Positions 7,276-16,269 of a stretch of DNA of 64,000 bases are shown in pieces (positions within the stretch are counted from its first letter, which is position 1; every line of letters starts with the position of its first letter). This DNA comes from UBA10649 sp963700255 (lineage in GTDB: Bacteria > Actinomycetota > Actinomycetes > S36-B12): the NCBI GenBank assembly GCA_963700255.1, contig CAVOWW010000030.1, positions 42,680-106,679 on the forward strand, read 5' to 3'. The notes beneath the pieces were generated by a model. It made no database searches. It saw only the letters and a program-made list of their open reading frames with translations, and was not told the origin of the DNA. Both the position numbers and the translations under genes were made by a program.

Positions 7276-9581
7276 TCACGAAGCCGAGGTGCCTCGCCAG
7301 TCACTTCTGCCCGAACCGGTCTGCCGCGAGATGACCGAGCGACCGTTCCACTGGTGCACCCATGCTTCCACGTGGTCGCCGGGCATCGGGGGCGACTGGT
7401 GGTAGCCCTGGAGCAGGTCCACCCCCATCGCCACGACCTCGGCGGCCACGGCGGCACTCTCCACACCCTCGGCGACGACGCGCAGGTCGAGCGCGTGAGC
7501 CATGTCGATGGTGGAGGCGACGATGAGCCGGCTGCGGTCGTCGGTGCAGACCGTGGCGACGAAGGAACGGTCCATCTTCAGCTCCGTGACCGGCAGGTCG
7601 CGCAGGTAGGCGAGCGACGAGAACCCTGTTCCGTAGTCGTCGATCGAGGTCTTGAGCCCGTGGCGACGGACGTCGAGGAGGATCTCCCGGGCACGCTCGG
7701 GGTCGGCGAGGAAGGTGTCCTCGGTGACCTCCACGGTGATGACGTGCGCGGGTATGCCGGCCGACTCGATCGCCTCGTAGAGGATCGGCAGCAGGTTGCC
7801 GCTCAGGAGCTCGGACGGTGCGAGGTTGATGGCGACGTTGAGGTCGAGACCCGCACGCTGCCAGCGAGCGGCGTCGGCCACGGCCCTGCGGGCGACGACC
7901 TCGGAGAGCTCCTGCATCAGGCCCGACCGGCGGGCCACGGACAGGAAGGCCATCGGCGGGATCATGCCGCGCTCGGGGTGCTCCCAGCGCACCAGGGCCT
8001 CCATGCCGACGGCCATCTGCGTGACCGCGTCCACCTTCGGCTGGTACCAGGTCACGACGTGGCCCTTGTGGAGGGCGCGGCGCAGTTCCTCGCCCATGCG
8101 CAGGCGCTGACGGGAGAACTCGTCGCGCTGGGCGTCGTAGAGCTGGGCCCCGGAGCGGGTCACCTTGGCCTCGTACATGGCGACGTCGGCTCGACGAAGC
8201 ATGTCGGCGGCGCGGGTGTCACCGGTCTCACGGATGGTGATGCCGAGGGAGGCGTGCATGGCCAGGTCCATGCCATCGACCTTGGCGGGTGCGAGCAGGG
8301 TCTGGCGGATCGTCTTCGCGCGCTCGAGCAGGTCCAGCTCGTCGTCCTCGCCCACGAGGATCGCGAACTCGTCCCCGCCGATCCTGGCCAGCAGGATGTC
8401 GGGGGGAGTGACTCGCGCATGCGGAGCGCGACGAGCTCGAGCAGGGTGTCGCCCGCACTGTGCCCGAGGGTGTCGTTGACCTCCTTGAACCCGTCGAGGT
8501 CGAGAAGCATGAGCCCCATCGGCCGCTGGGCGGCGATCCCGTCGTCCAACGACTTCAGTACGGCGCGACGGTTGGGCAGGCCGGTCAGGTCGTCGGTCTG
8601 GGCGAGCTGGAAGGCCACGCCAGCCTCGCGCGACTCCCGCAAGGCCACCGCCAGTCGCGCGCCGGTGGCCAGCAGCGTGATGGCGGCGGGGACGCCGATG
8701 GCCCAGCCCAGCACGCCCTGCGGGCGCAGCAGCAGCATGGTGATGGCGACGATGAACGACCCGATGAGGAAGCCTGCGGGCAGTGGCCGGGCCATGCTCA
8801 CCTGGGGGGCTCGGGGTGAGCAGGCGCCACCGACGATGAGCATGAAGGCGGCGCCCCACATCACCGCCAGCACGTTCGTGAAGCCGTACACGCCTGAGTC
8901 CAGGTTCAGCACCAGGCTCGAGTCGGCGACGGCGAGCAGCACGAAGCCCGCAATGAGGGACACTGTGCGGCGGTTCCACTGTCGCGCATCGAGGGCCCAC
9001 TGACCGACGACCACGAGGGCCATGGCCAGGTCGAGCAGCGGGTAGATGAGCGCCACCAGCAGGGGGACGCCACCCTCCGGGAAGTTGCTGGCGAAGGGGG
9101 TCAGGAGCAGAGCGCCTGCGACCGCACCGACACCGCCGACCATGATGACGGCGTCCAGCCAGGCTGTCTCGGCCCGATGGTTGCGCGTCGCGGCGTCGAG
9201 CACGAGGAACGCGGCGAAGCCGACGTACGACGCGAGGAAGAACCCCTCGCCAGGGGCGGGAAACGTGGTGCCGGAGGCGGGCGTGGCGGCGTTGAGGATC
9301 GTCGAGCCGATGTACCAGAGGATGAGGCCGACCGTCAGCGCGCCGAACGCCAGTCGTCGACTGGGCCAGACCACGGCCGAGAAGCCGATCCGCACCAGCC
9401 AGATCAGGACGAGCATGACGATCGCTGCGAGGACGACCGGCTGGTCGACGTCAGCGCTGGCGTCCTGGGCGGAGACCATCGCGATGACTCCCGCCACGGC
9501 GATGACGACCCACCCGAGGACCCCGAGCAGGCGAATGACTCCCTCGCCGTTACGCAGCGAGCCCAGGCGCACACCGATCAT
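7276..9581 (-). CDS. Membrane GGDEF-EAL cyclic-di-GMP protein, interrupted by one lost base
   Basis: Reading from 9581, about ten hydrophobic segments fill roughly the first 300 residues, followed by a GGDEF domain and an EAL domain ending at 7276. The frame breaks in a six-G run at 8401-8406. Adding one base restores RESLPPDILLARIGGDEF, and the downstream frame is then open to the end. GGDEF (cyclase) signature is intact and no RxxD inhibitory site precedes it. The EAL domain keeps EALVRWEHP, DDYGTGFSS, ELKMDRSF, EGVES and QGY, so phosphodiesterase activity is likely. The homopolymer site suggests sequencing error or phase variation. Product if repaired is about 768 residues. Confidence 0.85.
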
Positions 9582-9689
9582 CCGCGGCCCTCCTCGCTGC
9601 TCGGCATCCGCGTGTCCGCAAGGCTACAAGCGGCCGTCCGATTCGCCCGTTAGGCGGCTGCGGTGCGGCGGAGGTCTTTTTCCGGGCCG

Positions 9690-10541
9690 CTAGTCCCGGA
9701 TCTCGGCCCGCACGGCGTAGAGCTCGGGGAAGAAGGTCAGCTCGAGGGCCTTGCGCAGGAACGGGACCCCGCTGGACCCGCCGCTCCCGGGCTTCGACCC
9801 GATGATCCGCTCGACGGTCTTCAGGTGCCGGAATCGCCACAGCTGGAAGTTGTCCTCGACGTCCACCAGGGCCTCGCACGCCTCGTACTCCTGCCAGAAC
9901 CCCAGCGACTGCTCGTAGATCCGGCTGAAGACCGGCACCAGGGCCGCATGGAGCTGCCAGGCCACTCGGACGTCGCGATCGAGGATCTCCGCCGGGATGC
10001 CATGCCCCCTCCGGGCGAGGAACGCCAGGAACTCGTCGTAGATGGTGGGCTCCTCGTAGAGGGCCGTCAGCAGTGCGTGGACCCCGGGGTCGTGGTCGAA
10101 GACCTGGAGCATGTCGGGGTTCTTGTTGCCGAGGATGAACTCGATGGCCCGGTACTGCCACGACTGGAACCCCGAGGAGCTCTGCAGGTAGGACCTGAAC
10201 TGCGCGTACTCGCTCGGGGTCAGCGTCGTCAGGACGCCCCACTGCTCGATCAGGGTGTGCTGGATGTGCTTGACGCGGGCGAGTCCCTTGAGCGCGGGGT
10301 TGAGCTCGTCGGCCCGCAGCTGGTCGCGCACTGCGCGGAGCTCGTGGAGCATGAGCTTGAGCCACAGCTCCGACGTCTGGTGCTGGATGATGAACAGCAG
10401 CTCGTCGTGCCGGGGTGGATCGCTCAGTGGCTGCTGGGCCGACAGGACGAGGTCGAGCCGCAGGTAGTCGCCGTAGGACATGGCCTGCCGGAAGTCCCGG
10501 CGGACGCCAGCCTCGAGCGACCGGGTGTTGTCGTCGGTCAC
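9690..10541 (-). CDS. kynA: Tryptophan 2,3-dioxygenase
   Basis: A 283-residue heme enzyme that opens the indole ring of L-tryptophan to give N-formylkynurenine, the first step of the kynurenine pathway. Family signatures are plain: FIIQHQTSELWLK, SGFQSWQYR, and near the C-terminus HLKTVERIIG followed by the Ser/Gly-rich GSGGSSG loop. Length and ends fit the bacterial enzyme. No kynureninase or formamidase gene lies beside it, so the rest of the pathway must be elsewhere. Confidence 0.95.
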   Translation of the reverse strand: MTDDNTRSLEAGVRRDFRQAMSYGDYLRLDLVLSAQQPLSDPPRHDELLFIIQHQTSELWLKLMLHELRAVRDQLRADELNPALKGLARVKHIQHTLIEQWGVLTTLTPSEYAQFRSYLQSSSGFQSWQYRAIEFILGNKNPDMLQVFDHDPGVHALLTALYEEPTIYDEFLAFLARRGHGIPAEILDRDVRVAWQLHAALVPVFSRIYEQSLGFWQEYEACEALVDVEDNFQLWRFRHLKTVERIIGSKPGSGGSSGVPFLRKALELTFFPELYAVRAEIRD

Positions 10542-10571
10542 CGTGCCTCCGATCCGTGGGTGGTGTGAACG

Positions 10572-10976
10572 CTACTGGCCGTCATCGGCGGTCGCGGCCC
10601 TCTTGATGACGGTGGCTCCGCTGACGAGCGCCCGCCGCCACGGGGGCACGCCGTTGATCTCGATCTCGAGGCTGAAGCTGAGGAAGGTGCGGATCAGGAC
10701 GATCAGCCCGAGCACGACGACGTTCTCCAGGGTGGGCTCGACAGCGACGGTCCTGATCAGGTCTCCGGCGACGAGGATCTCCAGGCCGAGCAGGATGACG
10801 CCGCCGAACGTCTGCCGCAGCATCCGGTAGGCCTTGTCGCCGTCGCCCGTGCGCCGGTAGGCGCGAGCGGCCAGTACGAACGCAAGGAGGAACCCCAGCA
10901 CGATCACAGCGGCGGCGACGATCTCGAAGGACCTCGCCACCCAGAGCATGCCGTTCGCGTACGTCGACTCGTCCAT
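10572..10976 (-). CDS. DUF1622 small membrane protein
   Basis: A 134-residue integral membrane protein with three hydrophobic helices. It matches the DUF1622 pattern: YRMLRQTFGGVILLGLEILVAGDLIRT, then a helix and the RTFLSFSLEIEINGVPPW segment. Function is unknown in all organisms I know of. It starts 9 bases after the end of the next upstream gene on the minus strand (10986), so the two are probably co-transcribed. Confidence 0.85.
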   Translation of the reverse strand: MDESTYANGMLWVARSFEIVAAAVIVLGFLLAFVLAARAYRRTGDGDKAYRMLRQTFGGVILLGLEILVAGDLIRTVAVEPTLENVVVLGLIVLIRTFLSFSLEIEINGVPPWRRALVSGATVIKRAATADDGQ

Positions 10977-10985
10977 CGCGCTTCC

Positions 10986-11435
10986 TCACATGCGGGGGGA
11001 GTAGTCCCAGGACGCCAGCGTCCGTGGGCTGATCCGTACGGCTACCTCGGTCTCGATCCTCGAGAGCAGCCAGGCGCCGAGCGGGGAGTCGCCCGGCACC
11101 TCGTACCTCTCGATCAGCCGGGTCAGGGTGTCGAACGCTGCCTCGGGGATGAGGGTCGCGTGCCCGGTGCCCCGGACCCCGCGGTAGGGCGGCTCGTCGG
11201 CCGACACCTCGAACCCGCAGCGGTCGTCGGCCCGCAGTCGGCGAGCCAGGACCGAGTCTGCCTGGGTGGCGCACCACAGATCGGGTCCGTCGGGCAGGAA
11301 CCACAGGGACTGCACCATCGGGAAGGCGCCCATGGAGGCGAGCCGCACCGGGATCACCGTGCCGGCCAGGAAGCTGCGGACCTCGTCCTCCGACCACGGA
11401 CCGGACCGGAGCCGGACCGGTGCGTCCTCACCCAT
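10986..11435 (-). CDS. Pyridoxamine 5'-phosphate oxidase-family flavoprotein
   Basis: A 149-residue protein with the split-barrel FMN-binding fold of the PNPOx-like family. Seen are LASMGAFPMVQSLWFLPDGPDLWCATQ (read as separate strands) and RGVRGTGHATLIPE. Such proteins reduce or oxidise varied substrates with FMN, or F420 in actinobacteria, and the true cofactor is not shown. The ATG at 11435 is chosen because it starts directly before the domain; the longer frame overlaps the divergent promoter region. It probably forms an operon with the DUF1622 gene. Confidence 0.75.
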   Translation of the reverse strand: MGEDAPVRLRSGPWSEDEVRSFLAGTVIPVRLASMGAFPMVQSLWFLPDGPDLWCATQADSVLARRLRADDRCGFEVSADEPPYRGVRGTGHATLIPEAAFDTLTRLIERYEVPGDSPLGAWLLSRIETEVAVRISPRTLASWDYSPRM

Positions 11436-11560
11436 GAGCGCATTGTCTGCCCCCCTGGCCACGGACGGGTCGATTTGACGAGATGCAGGCGCGCTGGCAT
11501 CGTGAAAAGGGCACGGCAGGTACCCCACGCCGACGGTCGATGCGCCACGGGAGGTGTCCG

Positions 11561-11860
11561 ATGAGCAGGGAGTCCGTGCTGGCCCAGTGGCGCCGCCTGC
11601 CGCACCCCGTCCGGTGGATCGGCGTCGCCACCGTCGGCACCACCCTGATCGTCGTCGGCGTGATCCTTCTCGTGCTTCCGGGGCCGGGCCTCGTCCTGAT
11701 CGCGCTCGGCGTGGCCGTCCTCGCCAGCGAGTTCGCGTGGGCCGAGCGCATCCTCCGCCGGATGAAGCAGGCGGGTTCAGCCGCTGCGGACACCGCGAGG
11801 AGTGCGATCGCCAAGCGCCGCACGCCCCCGTCCGTCACGTCAGGTGACGGCGGCTCCTGA
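11561..11860 (+). CDS. PGPGW-type small transmembrane protein
   Basis: A 99-residue membrane protein with one long hydrophobic hairpin (about 20-70). It contains the PGPG turn (VLPGPGLVLIALGVAVLASEF) that defines a small actinobacterial membrane family often annotated TIGR02611. Function unknown. The ATG at 11561 follows GGGAGGTG. Its last 21 bases overlap the end of the convergent gene on the minus strand. Confidence 0.78.
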   Translation: MSRESVLAQWRRLPHPVRWIGVATVGTTLIVVGVILLVLPGPGLVLIALGVAVLASEFAWAERILRRMKQAGSAAADTARSAIAKRRTPPSVTSGDGGS

Positions 11861-13903
11861 CGCCCTCTTCGACAGCTGGCGCTGGCCGATGAGGACGGCG
11901 GCCACGTACAGCAGTGCCGCGACGATGAGCAGGTACTGGTAGCCGAGAACCAGTGACAGGTACTCGAGGCAGCCGCCGACCATGGCTCCGAACAGGTTGG
12001 CCGCGAACGCCGCCGTGGGGTTGGCGGAGTCCTTGAACCGGGACGTGAAGAGCAGGTTCGCGAAGAAGATGGGTGCGAACGCGAGCACGACGGCGGCCAG
12101 TAGCCGCACAGGCACGGGGAGCCCGAGCAGCGACGAGTTCGGAATCAGGAACGCGATGCCCAGGGACACGAACAGGGCCGTGATGATCAGGGGCCGCGGG
12201 ATGTCGCGTTTGACCCGCTGGGTGACCTCGATGGCAAGAAGGACCGCCAGGAGGACGCCCGTGAACACCAGGGCGTTGACGAGCCAGGTCGTGCCGAAGA
12301 GGAGCGCGAACGTCGTGATCGACCGAGTCTCCAGCAGCAGGAAGGCGGCGCCCATGAAGAACAGGTCGCCGTACCCCCGCATGGTGCGGAACGGTCCGCC
12401 GAAGATCCGGATGCCGAGGAGCGAGACGCCCAGGATGAGCGCGATCACGATCAGGTAGAGGCTGGGGATCGTCCGCTCCTTGAGGTACAGGAACGGCCGG
12501 TCGTCGTTCGCCGGCGCCGGTATCTCCTGGCCCGCGGCGGCCACGGCGGCCCGGTCCCAGACCGCGCCCTCGGCGCAGACGGCATTGTCGGCGTCCTTGC
12601 CGACGGTGATGGCCGCGAGCGACTGGTACGCGGTGAACTCGTCGAGGCACGGCTGGTGGCCGAACACCTGGTCGACGGTTCCGGCCAGTCGGTTGATCAG
12701 CCACGGCTCGCGGTAGTAGTTGTACATCGCGAAGACGCCGTCGTCGGTGAGGTGGTTGCGGGCCTCCGCGATCGACTCCTCGGTGAACAGGTACGACTCC
12801 AGCCGGAGCTGGCTGGCGCCGGAGACGAGGGTCAGCGAGTCCGGGAGGGCGAAGAGGATGAGGTCGTACTTCTCGTCGTTGCGCGACAGGAACGCACGCC
12901 CGTCATCGATGTAGACGTTCACCCGTGGGTCGGCGTACGGGTCGTTCGGGTTGATCTCGCTGCCGATCTGCTGGATCCGCGGGTCGATCTCCACTGCGTC
13001 GACCTGCTTCGCGCCCTTGGACAGGGCGAGGGCGATGTCGGATCCGGTGCCCGCCCCGACGATCAGGACGCGGTTGAGCGGATTGTCGACTGCTCGCTCG
13101 TACGGCCGTCCGTAGACCGGCTCGATCTTGAGCCTCTCCTCGATGTCGAGGACGTTCTGGTGCGGGATGCCGTTGACCTGGATGCGCGTGAACTCCTGGG
13201 GCGTCCCCACGTTGAAGGTCTCGGTGTTGACCTTGTAGTAGGGGGACCACGAGACGCCTGCCATCAGCGACTCGAAGACGAGGACGCCGACGACGAGGAC
13301 CATCGCGATCCGGGAGATCCATGGCAGCGCGAGGCCGTAGAGGGCCCACAGGATGACCATGGTGACGACCGGCCACACCCACGACGGTGCGCGCAGGAAG
13401 GAGATGAAGGTGAAGGCCAGGGTGCCGAGGATCGAGCCGATGATGTCCCAGCGGTAGGCGTTGAGGGCGGTGAACTCCCGGAAGGCACGGCCGGTGATCT
13501 CGCCGAGCATCGTCATCGTGACCGCGATGACGATGAAGACGAGGGGGAGGGACACCCACGTCGGCAGCCCCGTGGGGCGCACCTCCGTGAAGAAGATGAG
13601 GTCGCTGGACGAGCCCTCGATCTTCGCTGGGAACAGCATGATGAAGGCCACCAGCACGAGGAGGCCGACCGGCACGTACCGGCCGATGTCGTTGGGCATG
13701 CGCGAGCGCAGGAAGCCCAGGCCGATGCCGAGGAACGAGGCCAGCAGGATCAGGTTCGAGAAGTAGGACAGATGGACCAGGTTCGCGCCGCTCCAGCGGA
13801 TCAGGGCCAGCTGGACGAAGAGCATGAGGGCGCTCGCCGCCATCAGGCGCCAGCGCCCGGTCAGGACGCGGGAACGGGTGGCTCGGTCGTCGGTCGTGGT
13901 CAC
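11840..13903 (-). CDS. Membrane protein with spermidine synthase-like methyltransferase-fold domain
   Basis: A 687-residue protein. About six membrane segments (20-225) lead into a Rossmann domain of the spermidine-synthase type (about 230-470): VLIVGAGTGSDIALAL, VEIDPRI, then YIDDGRAFL and YDLILFALPDS. Roughly seven more membrane segments follow (about 475-680). The Gly-rich loop and acidic VEID pair would bind an AdoMet-like ligand, but the aminopropyl-transfer Asp of true SpeE is not confirmed. Similar multipass SpeE-like proteins are widespread and uncharacterised. A polyamine role is tempting given the SpeD-like gene 5.5 kb away, but is inference only. Confidence 0.75.
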   Translation of the reverse strand: MTTTDDRATRSRVLTGRWRLMAASALMLFVQLALIRWSGANLVHLSYFSNLILLASFLGIGLGFLRSRMPNDIGRYVPVGLLVLVAFIMLFPAKIEGSSSDLIFFTEVRPTGLPTWVSLPLVFIVIAVTMTMLGEITGRAFREFTALNAYRWDIIGSILGTLAFTFISFLRAPSWVWPVVTMVILWALYGLALPWISRIAMVLVVGVLVFESLMAGVSWSPYYKVNTETFNVGTPQEFTRIQVNGIPHQNVLDIEERLKIEPVYGRPYERAVDNPLNRVLIVGAGTGSDIALALSKGAKQVDAVEIDPRIQQIGSEINPNDPYADPRVNVYIDDGRAFLSRNDEKYDLILFALPDSLTLVSGASQLRLESYLFTEESIAEARNHLTDDGVFAMYNYYREPWLINRLAGTVDQVFGHQPCLDEFTAYQSLAAITVGKDADNAVCAEGAVWDRAAVAAAGQEIPAPANDDRPFLYLKERTIPSLYLIVIALILGVSLLGIRIFGGPFRTMRGYGDLFFMGAAFLLLETRSITTFALLFGTTWLVNALVFTGVLLAVLLAIEVTQRVKRDIPRPLIITALFVSLGIAFLIPNSSLLGLPVPVRLLAAVVLAFAPIFFANLLFTSRFKDSANPTAAFAANLFGAMVGGCLEYLSLVLGYQYLLIVAALLYVAAVLIGQRQLSKRASGAAVT

Positions 13904-13934
13904 CGCGGAACCCTAGCAAGCGCATCGGGAAAGG

Positions 13935-13975
13935 CCGTGGGCCGTGATCCTCGGGGAAGGAATCACGGCCCACGG
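13935..13975 (-). terminator. Hairpin terminator after the Asp/Ser-rich gene
   Basis: A perfect 14-bp stem (CCGTGGGCCGTGAT paired with ATCACGGCCCACGG) with a 13-base loop. It lies 20 bases beyond the stop of the minus-strand gene 13996-14646 and before the next minus-strand start. There is no U-run, as is usual for high-GC actinobacterial terminators. Confidence 0.7.
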
Positions 13976-13995
13976 AGGGGTCAGCCCGACTGGCG

Positions 13996-14646
13996 CTACT
14001 TGCTGCCCCTGGGGGAGTCGTCCGAGGAGTTGCGAACCCCGTCGCCGTCCATGTCACGGTCATGCCGGTTCACCCGGTCATCGCCGTCGATGTCGCGGTC
14101 GCTCGGGTTGAGCAGGTCGTCGCCGTCGATGTCGAGCTCGTTGGAGCTGTCGTCGTCGAGGCCGTCGCCGTCGATGTCCATCTCCAGGACGCTGCGGTTG
14201 AGGAGCCGGTCGCCGTCGATGTCGTCGTCGTCGCTGTTCGAGAGGCCGTCATCGTCACGGTCATCGTCGTTCAGGTCCTCGTCGGAGTCGTCGAGGTCGC
14301 TGGCGGAGTCCATGCCCGAGTCGTCGGTGCTGTCGTCGTTCAGGTCCTCGTCGGAGTCGTCGAGGTCGCTGGCGGAGTCCATGCCCGAGTCGTCGGTGCT
14401 GTCGTCGTCCATGTCCTCGTCGGAGTCGTCGGAGTCGTCGGTGCTGTCGTCGTCCAGGTCCTCGTCGGAGTCGTCGAGGTCGCTGGCGGAGTCCATGCCC
14501 GAGTCGTCCATCTCAGCCACGGCGGAGCTGACGGGGTCGTCGTTGCCGGCCGCCACTGCCGACGGGACGCCGACAGCGACCATGGCGGCGATGACGCCGG
14601 AGACGGATGCGATGCCGATCGCGGTGCGAACTGATGTGCGCCTCAT
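13996..14646 (-). CDS. Secreted Asp/Ser-rich protein with tandem repeats and calcium-loop-like C-terminus
   Basis: A 216-residue protein with a signal peptide (cleavage near AVAAG, residue 33) and an extremely acidic mature chain. The middle consists of 23-residue repeats (core DSGMDSASDLDDSDEDL) with a shortened 15-residue copy between two of them. The C-terminal about 85 residues hold five DxDGD loops (DIDGDRLLN, DIDGDGLDD, DIDGDDLLN, DIDGDDRVN, DMDGDGVRN), as in thrombospondin type-3 or dockerin calcium loops. It probably binds calcium on the cell surface or outside the cell. No anchoring motif is seen. Function unknown. Confidence 0.75.
   Translation of the reverse strand: MRRTSVRTAIGIASVSGVIAAMVAVGVPSAVAAGNDDPVSSAVAEMDDSGMDSASDLDDSDEDLDDDSTDDSDDSDEDMDDDSTDDSGMDSASDLDDSDEDLNDDSTDDSGMDSASDLDDSDEDLNDDDRDDDGLSNSDDDDIDGDRLLNRSVLEMDIDGDGLDDDSSNELDIDGDDLLNPSDRDIDGDDRVNRHDRDMDGDGVRNSSDDSPRGSK
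14275..14515 (-). repeat. 69-bp in-frame tandem repeats inside the Asp/Ser-rich gene
   Basis: The marker CATGCCCGAG occurs at 14311, 14380 and 14494. The first two are exactly 69 bases apart; the third is 114 bases on, which is 69 plus a 45-base (15-codon) shortened unit. The repeats are nearly identical at the base level, so copy number probably changes by slippage or recombination while staying in frame. Confidence 0.85.
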
Positions 14647-14664
14647 GGGGTCCTCCTCGAGTTT

Positions 14665-14681
14665 CTGAGGAGTCTCCTCAG
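14665..14681. promoter_or_regulatory. Palindrome upstream of the Asp/Ser-rich gene
   Basis: CTGAGGAG-T-CTCCTCAG is a perfect 8-bp inverted repeat centred 27 bases before the ATG at 14646, with a further half-site CTGAGG at 14688. The position fits an operator or activator site for this gene. The regulator is unknown. Confidence 0.45.
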
Positions 14682-14751
14682 GTACCGCTGAGGCTAGGGA
14701 GGAGCAGGTGAAGTGCGCACCCAGTGGCGGTAAAGGCGAGGTAAGGAGTCG

Positions 14752-16194
14752 TCAGCGCACCCGGACGGTCGTGCTGCCCGGGTTGTAGGCGCCCTTCTTC
14801 GCGGTTGCCTTGACCCGGCCGGATGACCCGGGCGCGTTGACAGTCGCCCGTCCGGACGCGTTGGTGGTCGCGGTGCGACTGCCGAAGCGGACGGTCGCAC
14901 CCGCGACGGGATCGCCGGCATCGGTCACCGTGAACCGCACGCCGGATCCGCGGCGTGCGGCTGCCGGGCTCGCCTTGACGGTGAGGGTGCGCGTGACGTT
15001 CGTGTGCCACACGTTGATCGCGTTCTGGGTCGTTGCCGTGTAGACGAGTGCGGCGCCGCCTGCAGCCCCGGCGATCGTTGAGTTCCAGAGGTTCTCGGTG
15101 CCGCGGGGCGCCCCCCAGGTGCCGATCGAGCCGAGCTGCGTCGCGGCGGCGTTGGTGTGCACGGCCTTGACCTTGCCGCCCTGCTCCCAGGTGAGCCACA
15201 GCCGGCCGTCCGGCTCTGCGGACATCGCCACCGCATCCGCATTCGCGGAGCCCGGCACGTCGAGGGTGGCACCCGTCACGACATTGAGCACGCGGATGAA
15301 CCTCGACGTCGGGTAGCCCACGCTGTATGCCACGTAGACGCCGCCACCGGGCCGGCCCACCATCGCGACCTTCTGACTGGGGTCGGAGGAGTCTGCCTTC
15401 CCGTCCCTGATCGTCGTCGAGTCGGGGGCCTGTCGCCACCCCGCGGATGCCGGGAGGATCTGGCCCACCTGGATACCGTTCTCGGTCGTGGCGCTGCTGT
15501 TGCTGTAGAAGGCGGCGTAGACCGCGCCCGTCGCCGCATCCCGCGCGGCCGCGGCGTTGTACGCGCAGCAGCCCGACAGCCTGAAGCTCTGGTCCGAGCC
15601 GGCCGGCGCGGGGTTGGCCTCGGATGTGCCGACGTGCCAGCGGATGCCGGTCGTGCTCCCTGCATTGCCCACCCAGACGGGGGTACCGGCGTTGTCGACG
15701 GCGTCGGAGCCGTAGGCCGCGTAGGCACTCTGGGTCTCCGACATGGATCCGTTGGACACCGACCAGGTGAGCCCGTCGCCGGAGGTCGCGAAGTACTGGG
15801 CGCCTGACCGGCCGTCGTTGAGGCCGCTGAAGGACAGGAAGCGCTGGCCGCCGAGCGAGATCAGCGCCGGGTTCTTGGTGACCGCGTCCCAAGCCGGGAA
15901 GACCTCGCGGGAGGGGGTGGCCACGTTCCCGCTCGAGTCGAGGATGGCCGTGAAGTACGCATCGCTGCCCGACGACTGGCGCTGTGGCCAGAGCACCTGA
16001 AGCGAGGTCCCGAACCAGGCGGCGGTCGGCTCGGCGATGTTGCCGACCTCGGGGTACGTCGTGGCGGACGTGGTCTGCGAGACCTGGGTCCAGTCGCCCG
16101 GGGCGGCCAGGGCCGCTGGGGCCGTGCCGACGACGAGAGCCGCGCTGAGAGTGGCACCGGTGGCGATTCGGGCGATGGCTGTCCGAGCGGTCAT
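14752..16194 (-). CDS. Secreted beta-propeller-like protein with C-terminal Ig/regulatory-like domain
   Basis: A 480-residue exported protein with a signal peptide ending near ALAAPG (residue 32). The main part (about 35-390) has repeated short strands with small and aromatic residues, e.g. RFLSFSGLNDGRSGAQYF, GTPVWVG, GGGVYVAYSVG and GRLWLTWE, as in sialidase-like or exo-alpha-type propellers, though no Asp-box series is convincing. The last about 80 residues (RRGSGVRFTVTDAGDPVAGATVRFG, then TNASGRATV) resemble a carboxypeptidase-regulatory/Ig-like strand domain. Two adjacent Cys (SGCCAYN) may form a vicinal disulfide. Function unknown. Confidence 0.65.
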   Translation of the reverse strand: MTARTAIARIATGATLSAALVVGTAPAALAAPGDWTQVSQTTSATTYPEVGNIAEPTAAWFGTSLQVLWPQRQSSGSDAYFTAILDSSGNVATPSREVFPAWDAVTKNPALISLGGQRFLSFSGLNDGRSGAQYFATSGDGLTWSVSNGSMSETQSAYAAYGSDAVDNAGTPVWVGNAGSTTGIRWHVGTSEANPAPAGSDQSFRLSGCCAYNAAAARDAATGAVYAAFYSNSSATTENGIQVGQILPASAGWRQAPDSTTIRDGKADSSDPSQKVAMVGRPGGGVYVAYSVGYPTSRFIRVLNVVTGATLDVPGSANADAVAMSAEPDGRLWLTWEQGGKVKAVHTNAAATQLGSIGTWGAPRGTENLWNSTIAGAAGGAALVYTATTQNAINVWHTNVTRTLTVKASPAAARRGSGVRFTVTDAGDPVAGATVRFGSRTATTNASGRATVNAPGSSGRVKATAKKGAYNPGSTTVRVR

Positions 16195-16269
16195 CTCATC
16201 CTCCGTCAGTGAGGGGTGGCCTGCAGTCCGGTCCGACCGTAGCGGAGCAGCACCTGCGATGCCGGGCAG

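Noticed and set aside
14275..14515. CRISPR-like regular repeats
   Set aside because: Repeats are directly joined, in frame and protein-coding, with no spacers or cas genes.
12656..14668. A 670-codon plus-strand frame with Ser-rich end
   Set aside because: It is antisense to the SpeE-like membrane protein and the Asp/Ser-rich protein; the Ser runs are the complement of the Asp/Ser repeat codons.
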